Positions 9,185 through 17,789 are shown, counted from the first letter of the stretch. The stretch is 36,362 nt of DNA from a virus (IMGVR_UViG_3300034062_004652:1-36362); one strand, 5' to 3'. Made by a program: numbers and translations. Notes: generated by a model from the sequence alone, not told the origin.

Positions 9185-9391
9185 TTATGGAGTGTACTGT
9201 AGATAAATGTCACCATCAGAACCACCTGAAGGTGCAGCCGTACCTGATGTTATGCGAGGAACATTTAATGTACCTTGACCATCATTAATTGAAAGTGTGC
9301 CGGAGCTAACAATAAGTTTTGAAATTATACCTGAAGGGTTGCCATCAACTTCTTCTACAGTGAGTCTTTTTGGTATAAATACTACAGCCAT
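9185..9391 (-). CDS. Small fibre-associated protein (68 aa)
   Basis: It begins MAVVFIPKRLTVEEVDGNPS and ends PSGGSDGDIYLQYTP. The C-terminal motif SGGSDGDIYLQ is a recurrent ending of small phage proteins and fibre tips. GAGGT lies 5 nt before the ATG. It follows the terminator at 9417-9442, so transcription must read through that hairpin or start at an unseen promoter. Function unknown; a virion accessory role is inferred. Confidence 0.65.
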   Translation of the reverse strand: MAVVFIPKRLTVEEVDGNPSGIISKLIVSSGTLSINDGQGTLNVPRITSGTAAPSGGSDGDIYLQYTP

Positions 9392-9416
9392 GATACCTCA
9401 ATGTAAGGAAGGGAAA

Positions 9417-9442
9417 AACACAGGTTTTTAGGCCTGTGTTTG
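9417..9442 (-). terminator. Intrinsic terminator
   Basis: Perfect inverted repeat AAACACAGG/CCTGTGTTT with an 8-nt loop. Read on the minus strand the 3' arm runs into a T tract (GTGTTTTTC). It lies 23 nt beyond the stop of the gene at 9465-10145. The opposite orientation lacks a T tract, so it acts leftward. Confidence 0.75.
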
Positions 9443-9464
9443 TAAAATAAAAATCTTGGATACT

Positions 9465-10145
9465 TTACTTAACTGGTGTGTTTGAACCAGAAGGTGGTAC
9501 TGTTGAAGGAGTATCTGCTGCATCCTTCCCTGGAGTTCCCCAGAATCCTGGGGATGGTTCAGAGATTTGTGCTTCGTGCATATTCAACGGTGGGACAACA
9601 ACACCGAGATGTTCGTGAGCAGGAATCGAAATTCCTGTGTTTGTCTCAGTACCATTCCCGATGTAGGTCGAAAGCAGTTCCTCGACGTACAGCATATGTT
9701 CTTCGAAGCGTGCAATGTCTCTGTCACCAATGCCGTATTGGAGTTTCGCAGAGTCACTGAACAATACTTTTTGCATCAATGTTGCAAGAGCTGTGATAAC
9801 TCTACGGCATTTGACGTTTGCTGTTCGAAGTTGTTCATTGTCTGTGATTGCAAGCACAGTCAAGAGCTTTTCTTGTGCTGCTGGAGCCAGGTTACGATAC
9901 TTTTTAGCCAAATCCCATTCTAGCTTTGCACGTACCCAGTCAGAGTTGATGGCTTCACTGTCAGCAACAACCATCTGCCCAGTCGAGTTGTTCGAATCCA
10001 TTTCAAGGATTGCCATTTGCAATCTAGAAATTACATAACAAAACTGTTGAAGGTGTTGGTTGTTTAATTGCCACTTATGTACAGCAATTTTTTCACCACC
10101 AATAACAACTTGTTCTTGTAGAGATAGTTCAGTAATCATTCCCAT
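9465..10145 (-). CDS. Hypothetical helical protein (226 aa)
   Basis: The start at 10145 (MGMITELSLQEQVVIGG) follows AAAGAGG; an ATG two codons later is equally possible. The protein is mostly helical, with a repeated AKLEWDLAKKY/LAPAAQEKLL character, and ends in a Pro/Ser/Thr tail (PSTVPPSGSNTPVK). The tail has the feel of a scaffold or linker end. It sits between the fibre genes and is closed by the terminator at 9417-9442. No family is recognised. Confidence 0.6.
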   Translation of the reverse strand: MGMITELSLQEQVVIGGEKIAVHKWQLNNQHLQQFCYVISRLQMAILEMDSNNSTGQMVVADSEAINSDWVRAKLEWDLAKKYRNLAPAAQEKLLTVLAITDNEQLRTANVKCRRVITALATLMQKVLFSDSAKLQYGIGDRDIARFEEHMLYVEELLSTYIGNGTETNTGISIPAHEHLGVVVPPLNMHEAQISEPSPGFWGTPGKDAADTPSTVPPSGSNTPVK

Positions 10146-10175
10146 TTTTTCCTCTTTAATTAATAACCACAAAAT

Positions 10176-10194
10176 GTTTCGCACGTTACGAAAC
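10176..10194 (-). other. Short hairpin in intergenic gap
   Basis: Inverted repeat GTTTCG/CGAAAC with a 7-nt loop, between the YadA-like fibre gene and the 226-aa gene. There is no T tract directly after it on the minus strand (ATTTTG follows), so termination would be weak. It may instead be an mRNA processing or stability stem. Confidence 0.4.
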
Positions 10195-10221
10195 TAAATT
10201 TGTTTTTTTACTATTGTTCAG

Positions 10222-11781
10222 TTAGGCTTGTGTTGTTACTGCCGTCCATGTGGTTCCACCGTTGGTGTTGATGTACATTCGATTTGTTGTGCTACTTCCG
10301 TCAGTACGGATGTAGATTGAGCCTTGGCCTGCACTAGCGGTTGGAGCACCTGAACCCCAATAGATTCCTACTGCTCCACCACTTCCTATGGCAAAGGCTT
10401 GAGCACCGCCAGCAACTGGAGCAACTACAGCCGTTCTAGCGTGCATTACAACATCAGTCTTAACGGTCCCTCGGAGAATAGTTTCTGTTACAGATGAGTT
10501 ACCGATCACAACTTGATTTGACGCTGTAGTAAAAGCCCCGTTGCCGATAGCTGTTGAGTTGACAGCGCTTACTAACTGTGAAGCATTCGTGCCTGCTTCA
10601 TTTCCTAAGAAAGTATTGTTCGTTCCGGTGGTAACAGTAGTTCCGCAAAGGTAACCAACACAGGTGTTGTAGCCCCCGGTCGTTAAGAGTCCCGCTGTAT
10701 ATCCTAGAGCTACGTTACCGATACCAGAGACGTTAGACTGAAGTGCTGAGTTTCCGATTGCTGTATTTCTCGCCCCTCCTGCGGTAAAGTAACCCGCTTG
10801 CCAACCGATAAATTCATTTTCGAATCCAGTCGTTAGGCTAAATCCAGCACTAACACCATAAGTTGAGTTTTTTGCGCCAGATACACTCATTGCCGAGCCA
10901 AGACCCATGATCTGGTTTGTGGCTACATTCCCGGCACCGTGACAATGAAGAGTGCCGAATATTTGTGCTCTAGTGTGTGACGCATTACCAATAACAATTG
11001 AGTTGTTGAGACCAGTTACGGCTTGTCTGCCAATCACGATTGAATTCGTGATATCGACGCCTTGGCCCGTGACTCCCGCAGCTTCGTCACCAATGAATAC
11101 GTTGTTCGATCCGAGCTGATGAATCAGCCCTGCATTGCGACCAATCGCTACATTGCCCGATCCCGTCGTTTGGTTGTACAGAGCATTGTGACCGAATGCG
11201 GCATTGTTGCTTCCGGTTGCTGTCGCCAGAACTTCGTTACCAAATGCACAGTTCCTTGAGCCTGTGATCAAGCTGCCGAGGACACCTCGACCAAAGCCAT
11301 TGTTGTATTCGCCAGTTGTTACAATGCCTAGAGCTACGTAGCCTACTGCCGTACTTCCTCCGGTTAAGCATTCTCGTAGAGCACTATCACCGACTGCGGT
11401 GTTGTTGCCAACACTGACAACCTTTTCCAAGGCATAGGATCCAACAGCCGTATTGCCGACGCCGCCTGTCATGTACCTGAGTGCGTACGATCCGATACCA
11501 ACCGTGTCGTTGACTGTGGCGGCACTGTTCAAACACAAGTACCCAAAGCCCGTAGCCCCACCGGCGGCGTTGGTCGTGTTCCCGGCAAAACCAGCAAAGG
11601 TATTGAGAGATGCTGGAATGTGCTTGATGCCACTGCTGATGTTATCAAGTACTTGTTGTTTTTCACCGGTTGTCAACGTCTGTGTTGTATATGCTACTGC
11701 TGATACTGCTGCTTGCATAGCTGCTTTATTAGCAGACATCATAAATGTATCTACATCGTTTGATACGGTTAGGTCTGGCAT
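10222..11781 (-). CDS. YadA-head-like tail fibre protein
   Basis: A 519-aa protein dominated by the repeat signature of trimeric autotransporter heads: units such as GNTAVGSYALEKVV, GSNNAAFGHNAL and GNVAIGRNAG, at a spacing of about 13-16 residues. These form left-handed beta-rolls in YadA-type adhesins and are also found in phage fibres. A first block spans about residues 60-270, and a second about 290-430 after a spacer. The C-terminus (QGSIYIRTDGSSTTNRM, then TNGGTTWTAV) is the kind of cap seen on other phage fibres. AAGAG lies upstream of the ATG. It is probably a receptor-binding fibre acting as a trimer. Confidence 0.8.
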   Translation of the reverse strand: MPDLTVSNDVDTFMMSANKAAMQAAVSAVAYTTQTLTTGEKQQVLDNISSGIKHIPASLNTFAGFAGNTTNAAGGATGFGYLCLNSAATVNDTVGIGSYALRYMTGGVGNTAVGSYALEKVVSVGNNTAVGDSALRECLTGGSTAVGYVALGIVTTGEYNNGFGRGVLGSLITGSRNCAFGNEVLATATGSNNAAFGHNALYNQTTGSGNVAIGRNAGLIHQLGSNNVFIGDEAAGVTGQGVDITNSIVIGRQAVTGLNNSIVIGNASHTRAQIFGTLHCHGAGNVATNQIMGLGSAMSVSGAKNSTYGVSAGFSLTTGFENEFIGWQAGYFTAGGARNTAIGNSALQSNVSGIGNVALGYTAGLLTTGGYNTCVGYLCGTTVTTGTNNTFLGNEAGTNASQLVSAVNSTAIGNGAFTTASNQVVIGNSSVTETILRGTVKTDVVMHARTAVVAPVAGGAQAFAIGSGGAVGIYWGSGAPTASAGQGSIYIRTDGSSTTNRMYINTNGGTTWTAVTTQA

Positions 11782-11782
11782 G

Positions 11783-12490
11783 TTAAACTCTTAAGTAAGT
11801 TCCAGTTGACGGTCGAATATAAGAATCTACTCCTCCTGGGCGGAGGAAACTGAACATTCCTATGACTATACTAGCTATAGCAACGTATTCCATAATAGCT
11901 GGACCAAACATTACTACTGAATTATCAGATATTCTTCGTAGTGACCATTTTTTATTTGGTACGTCACTATACGTGATAGGTGGAATTGTTACTGTAACAG
12001 TATTTGTTACAGAAGACAATCCACTAATAGTTGTCATTTCACTATTATCAGCACGTTCAATGACAAATCTCATTGTTGTTCCGTCAAAGTTTAATCCATC
12101 AGATCTTACAATAGTAACAACTTGTGTTCCATCATTGTAAAATACTAATCTATTTCTACCAGAAATACCATTAGGTGTAATGGTAAATGTTTGGGGAGAA
12201 ATTGAAATAGCTGTTTGTTCAAGATTAGACCAGCTTTCGGAGATCTGTATTTGAGCTGATGTTTTTCTAATATACCAAGTACCTAATGGGTTGGCACTAA
12301 CTACAACATAATCAGCATTTGGTAATGCTGCTATGTTAAATTGATAATGTCCTGGTCTATTGGTAACTTCACTTCCAGCAATGGGTGATCCATTTTCTGG
12401 GGATGTGTCAGGTGATGATAGGTCTGATGTTCTACTAAATAAATTTATAGTAGGACTCATTGATGGTATCATTGGTAATACTAGAAACAT
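11783..12490 (-). CDS. Putative fibre-cluster protein (235 aa)
   Basis: A beta-rich protein with an NPLGTWYIRKTSAQI segment near residue 95, a Thr/Val-rich middle and a hydrophobic helix (VAIASIVIGMFSFL) close to the C-terminus. NPLGTW is shared with the protein at 3921-4385. TTAAGGAC precedes the ATG by a few bases. The stop lies just before the start of the YadA-like fibre gene. Function unknown. The hydrophobic segment might be a membrane anchor or just a buried strand or helix. Confidence 0.55.
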   Translation of the reverse strand: MFLVLPMIPSMSPTINLFSRTSDLSSPDTSPENGSPIAGSEVTNRPGHYQFNIAALPNADYVVVSANPLGTWYIRKTSAQIQISESWSNLEQTAISISPQTFTITPNGISGRNRLVFYNDGTQVVTIVRSDGLNFDGTTMRFVIERADNSEMTTISGLSSVTNTVTVTIPPITYSDVPNKKWSLRRISDNSVVMFGPAIMEYVAIASIVIGMFSFLRPGGVDSYIRPSTGTYLRV

Positions 12491-12512
12491 ATTAGTCCTT
12501 AAGTTTGTTTAA

Positions 12513-12557
12513 TTACTTAGCTTGGTCTTCGGTCGCGATTGGTATTGTCTTGTGCAT
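12513..12557 (-). CDS. Possible micro-ORF (14 aa)
   Basis: The gap between the tail spike and the 235-aa gene contains a frame MHKTIPIATEDQAK ending in TAA. AAAAGGT lies 6 nt before its ATG. An in-frame upstream ATG at 12575 lacks an SD. The good RBS makes translation likely, but the peptide may have no function other than coupling or leader activity. Confidence 0.25.
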   Translation of the reverse strand: MHKTIPIATEDQAK

Positions 12558-12583
12558 GGAAGTACCTTTTGGCATGGGGGTCG

Positions 12584-15076
12584 TTAGTAAAGAGCATTGA
12601 CTGTACCACCTGAATCTTTCCAGACTACTTTGTTTGCTGTCGTTGAAAAATAAAGCGTGCTATTTGCTGCCGAAGCATCCGTAATGGACGCAAGCTGAAC
12701 ACCACCTTTCGGCTCGAAAACTAAATTGTGCTTTATTTCAGCTCCAAGCGTCCTTGTTGAACTTCCGGTATAAACGTACAGACCTAAATTACCTCTCGCC
12801 CCAAGTCCTCCAACAATTGGACCCAATCCAGGGCTCGCCAACTCATACGACCCAACGAAATCCCCATCTCCAAGATATATTTGAGATCCTCCGGTCTTTC
12901 GCATCACCAAGTCGTTTTGGGCAAACACTCGCCCTCCGATTTCCGTCAATCCTTGCCGAACGCCCCCGATTGTTTCAATCTTAGTGTTAGCCCCAATGCG
13001 TTGCAGAGGAGAAGTGATGTTGTTGTAGGCACCTTCGTACACGTTGTTTGTTATGACGTTATCGAACCAGCCAGTCTCACACCAAGTAGCACAACCCAAA
13101 ACCGTGTTTCCAATCAATGGCCCAGCAATTAACGTCGGAGTTGTTCCAGTATCAACACCCTGGACGTAAACTCCAATCGCATTCGTTGCCGAGGACGCAA
13201 TAACGGTGTTTCCAACAATTTGTGCACCAGATATCCGAGAAAGAATTCCTCTCCTGGTTCCTGCCATTGTCGGGATAACAATCAAGTTGCCTCGCATTGC
13301 GAACGCTGTCGGAGTAGGTGTTAGTTCTGATCCCTGCGATGTTTCGATTCCAGTTGAGAAACCTTCAATTCTATTATTATCTGCGTTGAATCGTGGCTGA
13401 AAACCAGTGTATGCAAGAACAAAAACACCATGCGTTAAAGCTGCGGCTGTTGGCGCTTCGTTTACCATTGCGTTGTCTGAAAACTGCACTTCTCCACTTA
13501 ACAAAACTCCATAGTTTTCTCCGATGGAATCAATTTCTCCAGCAGTCATCCGTGTTTGATAGTTAGAAGTCCATCTAAAGCTGTTTGCCGTTATGATGGC
13601 ATCTTTATTTCCGACACAACGAATCGACGTATTCAAAAAAGAATTATTTGAAATTACGAGCCCTGTGTTTAGGTGCACGTCTCCGACACCACCCGTGATT
13701 ATGTTACCAGCGTTTATAAACGTGTTGCCGATTACCTTTGGTGCTTCGTCTGCTGTTGTCCTGAAAATATCGGCAAAGATTCCTCGCGCACCTTCGACAC
13801 GACAACCCAAAAGAAAAATTCCTGGAGTTTGATGAGAAAAAATGTAGCCAAAATTTAAATCCTCTAGCCTACAGTTTTCAATCCTTACGTCTTTGGTTGA
13901 AGCTGATTGTGTATAAAAACCGACATAGGTTCCGTGACCGTTTTCCGCTGCCGAAGAAATGCAAACATTTTTTGCAAAACACCCTTTTATCGAGACACCT
14001 ATAGCGCTATTTTCGGTTGCTGCGGAACCGTGTACACAGGCACCGTATACGTCTCTCCATTCGCAGTTGTTAAACCAAGCCTTACCCGCAACTGTCACAA
14101 CGTCAGAAGGCATGTCGATAAATTTACATTTATCGAAAATCATACCCTGCATGTAGCCAGAGACGATTGAACAGTTATTGAGCGTCCAACTATGCGATTG
14201 GTTGTTCTGCGTGTTGTTTCCGTTAAACGTCACGTGGTCACAAACAACATCGGTATCGTTTACGACCGTAGCTGTTTCTGAGCACGCAAACTGCAAGCAA
14301 GTTTCAAAAACGCTTGCACCCGATGCCATCGTGTATAAAGTCGCTCGGCTGAGTGTTATCACATTGCCGGTGATATTGGTAATGGTAAACGAACCACTGT
14401 CTCGCGTTGCTGTGTCTTGGTAGCCCAAACCCGTCGCTATTTGAATTTCCATGCCGATGCGAAAGGATGCCGAACTTGTCACTGTAATTGTAGTCGCACC
14501 AGCATTTGCTTGAGCCGCAAGCGTACTCTGTGCGAGCTGAATCCGTTTAATAGTCCCTCCTATTAACTTTGTGCCAGGATTGACAGTTACTTGTTTTCCG
14601 AAATAGGTTTTTTTGTTTTGTAGTCGAATCGTCCCACCGCTCGGCAATTTTGATGCTGCTGTGCTAATTGCGTCTGTATCGTTTCTAAGTCCGTTTGACC
14701 CAACTCTAAAAAATTCAGGAAATACGTTTACATTATCCCATTGCCTAACGTACTTAGCTCCACCGTTGTTTGCGATAACTACTCCACCGTCTACGGTTGC
14801 GGAATCGTCGCGAACAAATAAACCACCGATCCACTGCCTAGACACCCCGCGAAGCTCTGCGTCAACTGTCGTATTGTTTGGAACGATGTATGTTCCGTTA
14901 GATATGTAAACCGAGTCTACGGAATCGGCTGTAAGAAAATCGGAGAAAGTTCGATAACGAGCATCCACGACCACCGCCCCACTGCTATTCATCGCTAATA
15001 GCTGTGTCGATGCCGGTGTTGCTAGGTTTGCTAAGGATTGTAATTTTGGGTTATATGGTTGTGGTGCGAGTCCCAT
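12584..15076 (-). CDS. Tail spike with pectate-lyase-like beta-helix
   Basis: An 830-aa protein. The N-terminal 100 residues look like a virion anchoring region (MGLAPQPYNPKLQSLANLA). From about residue 130, NDTDAISTAASKLPSGGTI and later asparagine/isoleucine ladders (for example FDKCKFIDMPSDVV, VSIKGCFAKNV) indicate a right-handed parallel beta-helix of the pectate lyase superfamily. The C-terminus (STLYFSTTANKVVWKDS) resembles caps of other phage spikes. Such proteins often bind or degrade host surface polysaccharide, but I cannot identify catalytic residues. The ATG overlaps the preceding stop (TAATG), implying coupling. Confidence 0.8.
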   Translation of the reverse strand: MGLAPQPYNPKLQSLANLATPASTQLLAMNSSGAVVVDARYRTFSDFLTADSVDSVYISNGTYIVPNNTTVDAELRGVSRQWIGGLFVRDDSATVDGGVVIANNGGAKYVRQWDNVNVFPEFFRVGSNGLRNDTDAISTAASKLPSGGTIRLQNKKTYFGKQVTVNPGTKLIGGTIKRIQLAQSTLAAQANAGATTITVTSSASFRIGMEIQIATGLGYQDTATRDSGSFTITNITGNVITLSRATLYTMASGASVFETCLQFACSETATVVNDTDVVCDHVTFNGNNTQNNQSHSWTLNNCSIVSGYMQGMIFDKCKFIDMPSDVVTVAGKAWFNNCEWRDVYGACVHGSAATENSAIGVSIKGCFAKNVCISSAAENGHGTYVGFYTQSASTKDVRIENCRLEDLNFGYIFSHQTPGIFLLGCRVEGARGIFADIFRTTADEAPKVIGNTFINAGNIITGGVGDVHLNTGLVISNNSFLNTSIRCVGNKDAIITANSFRWTSNYQTRMTAGEIDSIGENYGVLLSGEVQFSDNAMVNEAPTAAALTHGVFVLAYTGFQPRFNADNNRIEGFSTGIETSQGSELTPTPTAFAMRGNLIVIPTMAGTRRGILSRISGAQIVGNTVIASSATNAIGVYVQGVDTGTTPTLIAGPLIGNTVLGCATWCETGWFDNVITNNVYEGAYNNITSPLQRIGANTKIETIGGVRQGLTEIGGRVFAQNDLVMRKTGGSQIYLGDGDFVGSYELASPGLGPIVGGLGARGNLGLYVYTGSSTRTLGAEIKHNLVFEPKGGVQLASITDASAANSTLYFSTTANKVVWKDSGGTVNALY

Positions 15077-15483
15077 TATTGTTTCCTAATAGCATTAATT
15101 TCTAATTGAAGATGTGCAATTTTTTCATCTTGTTTTATTGATTGTGTATAAAGTTCTAATCGTTCTTTATCACATCTTTCTGCATGAAGTGCCATATTTT
15201 TTATTTGAGCATCCATTGATGCTATTAATAAACCATATTGCTGTTTCATATCGTCTATTGCTGATCTATTTTTATTTTCCATAGCTTTGTATAGAAAAGC
15301 AACAGCAGTAGCTAGTGTACTAATAACAACTAATACACCCCATAAAACCCAAGTTAAAAGATTACTTCCATCAGGAGGATGAGCAATAGTTTGAGCAATC
15401 AAAGATGAATCAGAATAGATTGGATTCCAATCTTTATAAAGTTTTGACCAAAGCTTTAAGTAATTCCACATAAGTTGCCGCAT
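15076..15483 (-). CDS. Membrane-anchored coiled-coil protein
   Basis: A 135-aa protein with a single strong transmembrane segment (LLTWVLWGVLVVISTLATAV, about residues 42-61). A charged helical region of about 70 residues follows (KAMENKNRSAIDDMKQQ to the C-terminus). This layout fits a spanin-like, holin-associated or tail-chaperone membrane protein, but no specific family is visible. The start is uncertain: ATGs exist at 15483 and 15471. It overlaps the 3' end of the secreted-protein gene and its stop overlaps the tail spike start. A lysis or membrane role is inferred. Confidence 0.6.
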   Translation of the reverse strand: MRQLMWNYLKLWSKLYKDWNPIYSDSSLIAQTIAHPPDGSNLLTWVLWGVLVVISTLATAVAFLYKAMENKNRSAIDDMKQQYGLLIASMDAQIKNMALHAERCDKERLELYTQSIKQDEKIAHLQLEINAIRKQ

Positions 15484-16162
15484 CTTTCAGATTTAGATTG
15501 ACTATAGCAGCGTCGATAGGTTCAACCCAAAGTTGTCCCCATTCTTTTTTTAAACTTTCACCTTTTCTAGCAAGAAAAGTAGAAACAGTTAATCGAATTG
15601 TTTCTGTTCGAAGTTCTGCTAAAGTCTTATTTGCTGATTCTTGAATTAATAAACTTAAAGCTAATTTTAAATTAGCTGCCGTAGGTGGATCATTTAATTT
15701 TAATAATCCTTCTTTGGATATATTAACTATTTTATCAAAAGAAGGAGTATTAGAAATCGGCGCTGGATTTGGAATCTGAGAAAACGTAACAATCACATCG
15801 TGATATGTAACATCAATGTCTGCTAATTTATTTGCAGCTACCAACCCGAACGAATATTTTCCTGGGGTTGGGATTGAGAAGAATATATTGTTGTTACAGC
15901 TTGCTGATGTTTGAATTAGTTCAGGTGGTATTAACCATTTAAAGTTATCTCCTGTAGCTTCTTCTGCTGATAAGAAAAGTAAAGTACCAACCATTACAGT
16001 TGATGGTCCTTTAATCTTTGCTTTGGCAGGAGTAATAGGAGCCGGAGATTCCTGGGCGTAGGTAACTGTATCTATAGTTGTTGGTGAATTATATGCTTGG
16101 TAAAATATTATAGTAGATAATACACACAAGCATGGTAAAAATGTTTGACGGATAATATTCAC
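15434..16162 (-). CDS. Secreted protein with a PKD/Ig-like domain
   Basis: A GTG start at 16162 is preferred because AGG lies 6 nt upstream and it leaves a 7-nt gap after the previous gene; the alternative TTG at 16192 would overlap it. The start gives a signal peptide (NIIRQTFLPCLCVLSTIIFYQ). Residues about 45-125 look like a PKD/Ig-like beta domain (KIKGPSTVMVGTLLFLSAEE; IPTPGKYSFGLVAANK), a type frequent in planctomycete secreted proteins. The C-terminal part is helical and ends in YVELLKALVKTL. Possible roles are cell-envelope interaction or lysis. It was perhaps acquired from a host. Confidence 0.6.
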   Translation of the reverse strand: MNIIRQTFLPCLCVLSTIIFYQAYNSPTTIDTVTYAQESPAPITPAKAKIKGPSTVMVGTLLFLSAEEATGDNFKWLIPPELIQTSASCNNNIFFSIPTPGKYSFGLVAANKLADIDVTYHDVIVTFSQIPNPAPISNTPSFDKIVNISKEGLLKLNDPPTAANLKLALSLLIQESANKTLAELRTETIRLTVSTFLARKGESLKKEWGQLWVEPIDAAIVNLNLKDAATYVELLKALVKTL

Positions 16163-16169
16163 AATGCAC

Positions 16170-16358
16170 CTATTCTGAAATTTTCTTTTCAACGAAATTA
16201 ACTCCAGCTAGTGAAGCTAGAGTTGAAATAATTAAAATAAGATCTTTGGGATCAAATTTATTATTATAAAGTGTTGAGCACAACACTGTCATTGTAGTGG
16301 CCAATACTACGTATCTTAGTAAGGGCCACATAGGATGTTTGGGATCGTGAAAGTTCAT
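16170..16358 (-). CDS. Two-TM protein, holin candidate (62 aa)
   Basis: A start at 16358 (MNFHDPKHPMWPLLRYVV) creates a classic ATGA overlap with the upstream gene and is preferred over a farther ATG at 16409. Two hydrophobic segments are visible, about WPLLRYVVLATTMTVLCSTL and LILIISTLASLAGVNF, linked by NNKFDPKD, with a charged C-terminus (VEKKISE). Size and topology fit small holins. Location next to other small membrane proteins and a secreted protein suggests a lysis cassette, but holins cannot be assigned from sequence alone. Confidence 0.6.
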   Translation of the reverse strand: MNFHDPKHPMWPLLRYVVLATTMTVLCSTLYNNKFDPKDLILIISTLASLAGVNFVEKKISE

Positions 16359-16666
16359 TTTTTTATTAATCGAATGATTTCCAAGATGATTGGAATTAGT
16401 GCTGCCCAAGGAATTGCTGTTGCAGTTACATCAGGGGTAGATTCACAAACTGCTTCAAATGCTGTAAGAGCAGATTCTAAAGAATCATATTCAATGTCTG
16501 ATTGAAGGGATACTGTATCATCTGGAACAAACTTTTCCATCAAGCATCCAGCAAGCCACAATGCTTGCTTAACAAGACTAGGAGAAACTCCTAGACGGAC
16601 TGCTTTAGCAAAATCAATTAAGCAAGAAAGAGAAAGTTCAGAACTAAAATTTGGTGCACAAGACAT
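16355..16666 (-). CDS. Hypothetical protein with hydrophobic C-terminus (103 aa)
   Basis: Residues 1-80 are helical with several cysteines (MSCAPNFSS, LSLSCLIDF, LAGCLMEKF, FEAVCES). The last 20 residues (IPWAALIPIILEIIRLIKK) form a hydrophobic helix with a positive end, suggesting membrane association. It is coupled to the holin candidate by an ATGA overlap. The RBS is weak (GAAAG). Function unknown; a lysis or membrane role is inferred from context. Confidence 0.55.
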   Translation of the reverse strand: MSCAPNFSSELSLSCLIDFAKAVRLGVSPSLVKQALWLAGCLMEKFVPDDTVSLQSDIEYDSLESALTAFEAVCESTPDVTATAIPWAALIPIILEIIRLIKK

Positions 16667-16675
16667 AATAAACTT

Positions 16676-16858
16676 TCAATTGACGGAGACGGAGATATGT
16701 GTAAATAACCAAATCAACAAAGAAATTAGTTTCCACACACCAAAAACACTAAGAGTTAAAAGGATCAACAAAATTGTTGTTGCTCCTTTGTAGGTATGTT
16801 TTATAAAAACATCAAAGATGTTTTTAAAAACATTTAGTCTGGAGCTTGCATTATTCAT
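16676..16858 (-). CDS. Small single-TM protein (60 aa)
   Basis: The ATG at 16858 overlaps the end of the subtilase gene. One strong transmembrane stretch is seen (TILLILLTLSVFGVWKLISL). Aligned from its FK to its WK, it resembles the 46-aa protein at 17966-18106 (FKNIFDVF.. / FKSLDIVF..; GVWKLISLLIWLF / AIWKIIDLIRYVF), so the two are probably paralogues. The N-terminal codons lie in the 51-bp repeat. AAAGGAG occurs inside the frame, so translation could also start internally at an ATT or TTG codon, yielding a 35-aa or shorter TM peptide. Confidence 0.6.
   Translation of the reverse strand: MNNASSRLNVFKNIFDVFIKHTYKGATTILLILLTLSVFGVWKLISLLIWLFTHISVSVN
16791..16841. repeat. 51-bp direct repeat, copy 1 (hairpin, coding)
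   Basis: Identical over 51 bp to 18143-18193. It contains a long imperfect inverted repeat centred on AAAAACATC-AAA-GATGTTTTT. Here it lies 9 nt beyond the subtilase stop codon and within the N-terminal codons of the 60-aa membrane protein. Confidence 0.9.
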
Positions 16859-17789
16859 TAAACCATTTAAGGTTGAGAGAGATTGCTTTGGTCATTTGTG
16901 GGGCATTTGGGATACCCCATCCTGTGAAATCATCTTTACCTGTGGAACCTTGGTCAAGACAATTAATAGCTAAGAATTTTCGGACAGCCTCTATTCCAGT
17001 AAAAGCAGCTCGTCCTTGTCTTCGCATACGGGAAATAAGATATGCAAAGAACCCGGCTGCCCAAGGTGTTGCCATAGATGTCCCTGACATAGACACTAGG
17101 CTGTTACGGATAGAGCAAGAAATGATATCTTGACCCGGACATATGATATCAAGTTCCCGGCCTCCAGAGCTAAATGAGGCTCGCTGTCCACTTCTTTGAT
17201 ATGCACCAATACAAAGAGATTCAGGAAATTTAGAAGGGAATCCTATTGTGTTTCGACTACCAGTAAATCCACTATTACCAGCAGCACTAACAACAATACA
17301 GCCAGCTTCCCAGGCTTCTTGAATTGCTTTTTGCATAGGAGCATAAGGTGAGGGACTACCTAGAGACATACTGATAACATCGGCACCAGCATTTACAGCC
17401 CATCGAATACCATCTGTAATAGCTTGAGAAGATCCTGAACCACTATTGGATAAAACTTTACCTACTAGTAAAGTTGCAGCAGGAGCTACACCAATATTTG
17501 GGAATCCAGAACGTCGTCTTCCAAGAACAGTTCCAGCACAGTGGGACCCGTGGCCATTCAAGTCACGCCAAGATTCGTTAGCAATAAAAGATTTTGCATC
17601 GAAAGGTTCAGGAAGTAATTCATGACTAGTCATACCTGTATCTAATACAGCTACTTTAGTTCCTAGTCCAGAATCTTCACCTACTAAATCAGAAAAAGAT
17701 TTAGGGATACTCCAAATTTCGTCAGAAAGAATATTTACTTCGTGCCCAATCATATCATCGGGTGGAAGTGTTACAATCGGACCTATCAT
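16851..17789 (-). CDS. Subtilisin-like serine protease (S8 family)
   Basis: A 312-aa protein with a full S8 catalytic triad: Asp50 in KVAVLDTGM, His80 in NGHGSHCAGT and Ser238 in SGTSMATP. The oxyanion Asn is in SAAGNSG (about N172). No signal peptide is visible, so it probably acts inside the cell or in the virion. S8 proteases are uncommon in phages. Possible roles are virion protein maturation, host-protein attack or lysis. It has its own near-consensus promoter and a GAGG site 5 nt before the ATG. It sits between the terminase region and the small membrane protein genes. Confidence 0.9.
   Translation of the reverse strand: MIGPIVTLPPDDMIGHEVNILSDEIWSIPKSFSDLVGEDSGLGTKVAVLDTGMTSHELLPEPFDAKSFIANESWRDLNGHGSHCAGTVLGRRRSGFPNIGVAPAATLLVGKVLSNSGSGSSQAITDGIRWAVNAGADVISMSLGSPSPYAPMQKAIQEAWEAGCIVVSAAGNSGFTGSRNTIGFPSKFPESLCIGAYQRSGQRASFSSGGRELDIICPGQDIISCSIRNSLVSMSGTSMATPWAAGFFAYLISRMRRQGRAAFTGIEAVRKFLAINCLDQGSTGKDDFTGWGIPNAPQMTKAISLNLKWFNE

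Noticed and set aside
9567-10038. Plus-strand frames of about 100 aa opposite the 226-aa gene
   Set aside because: Cys/Ser-rich shadow translations without RBS or neighbours in that direction.
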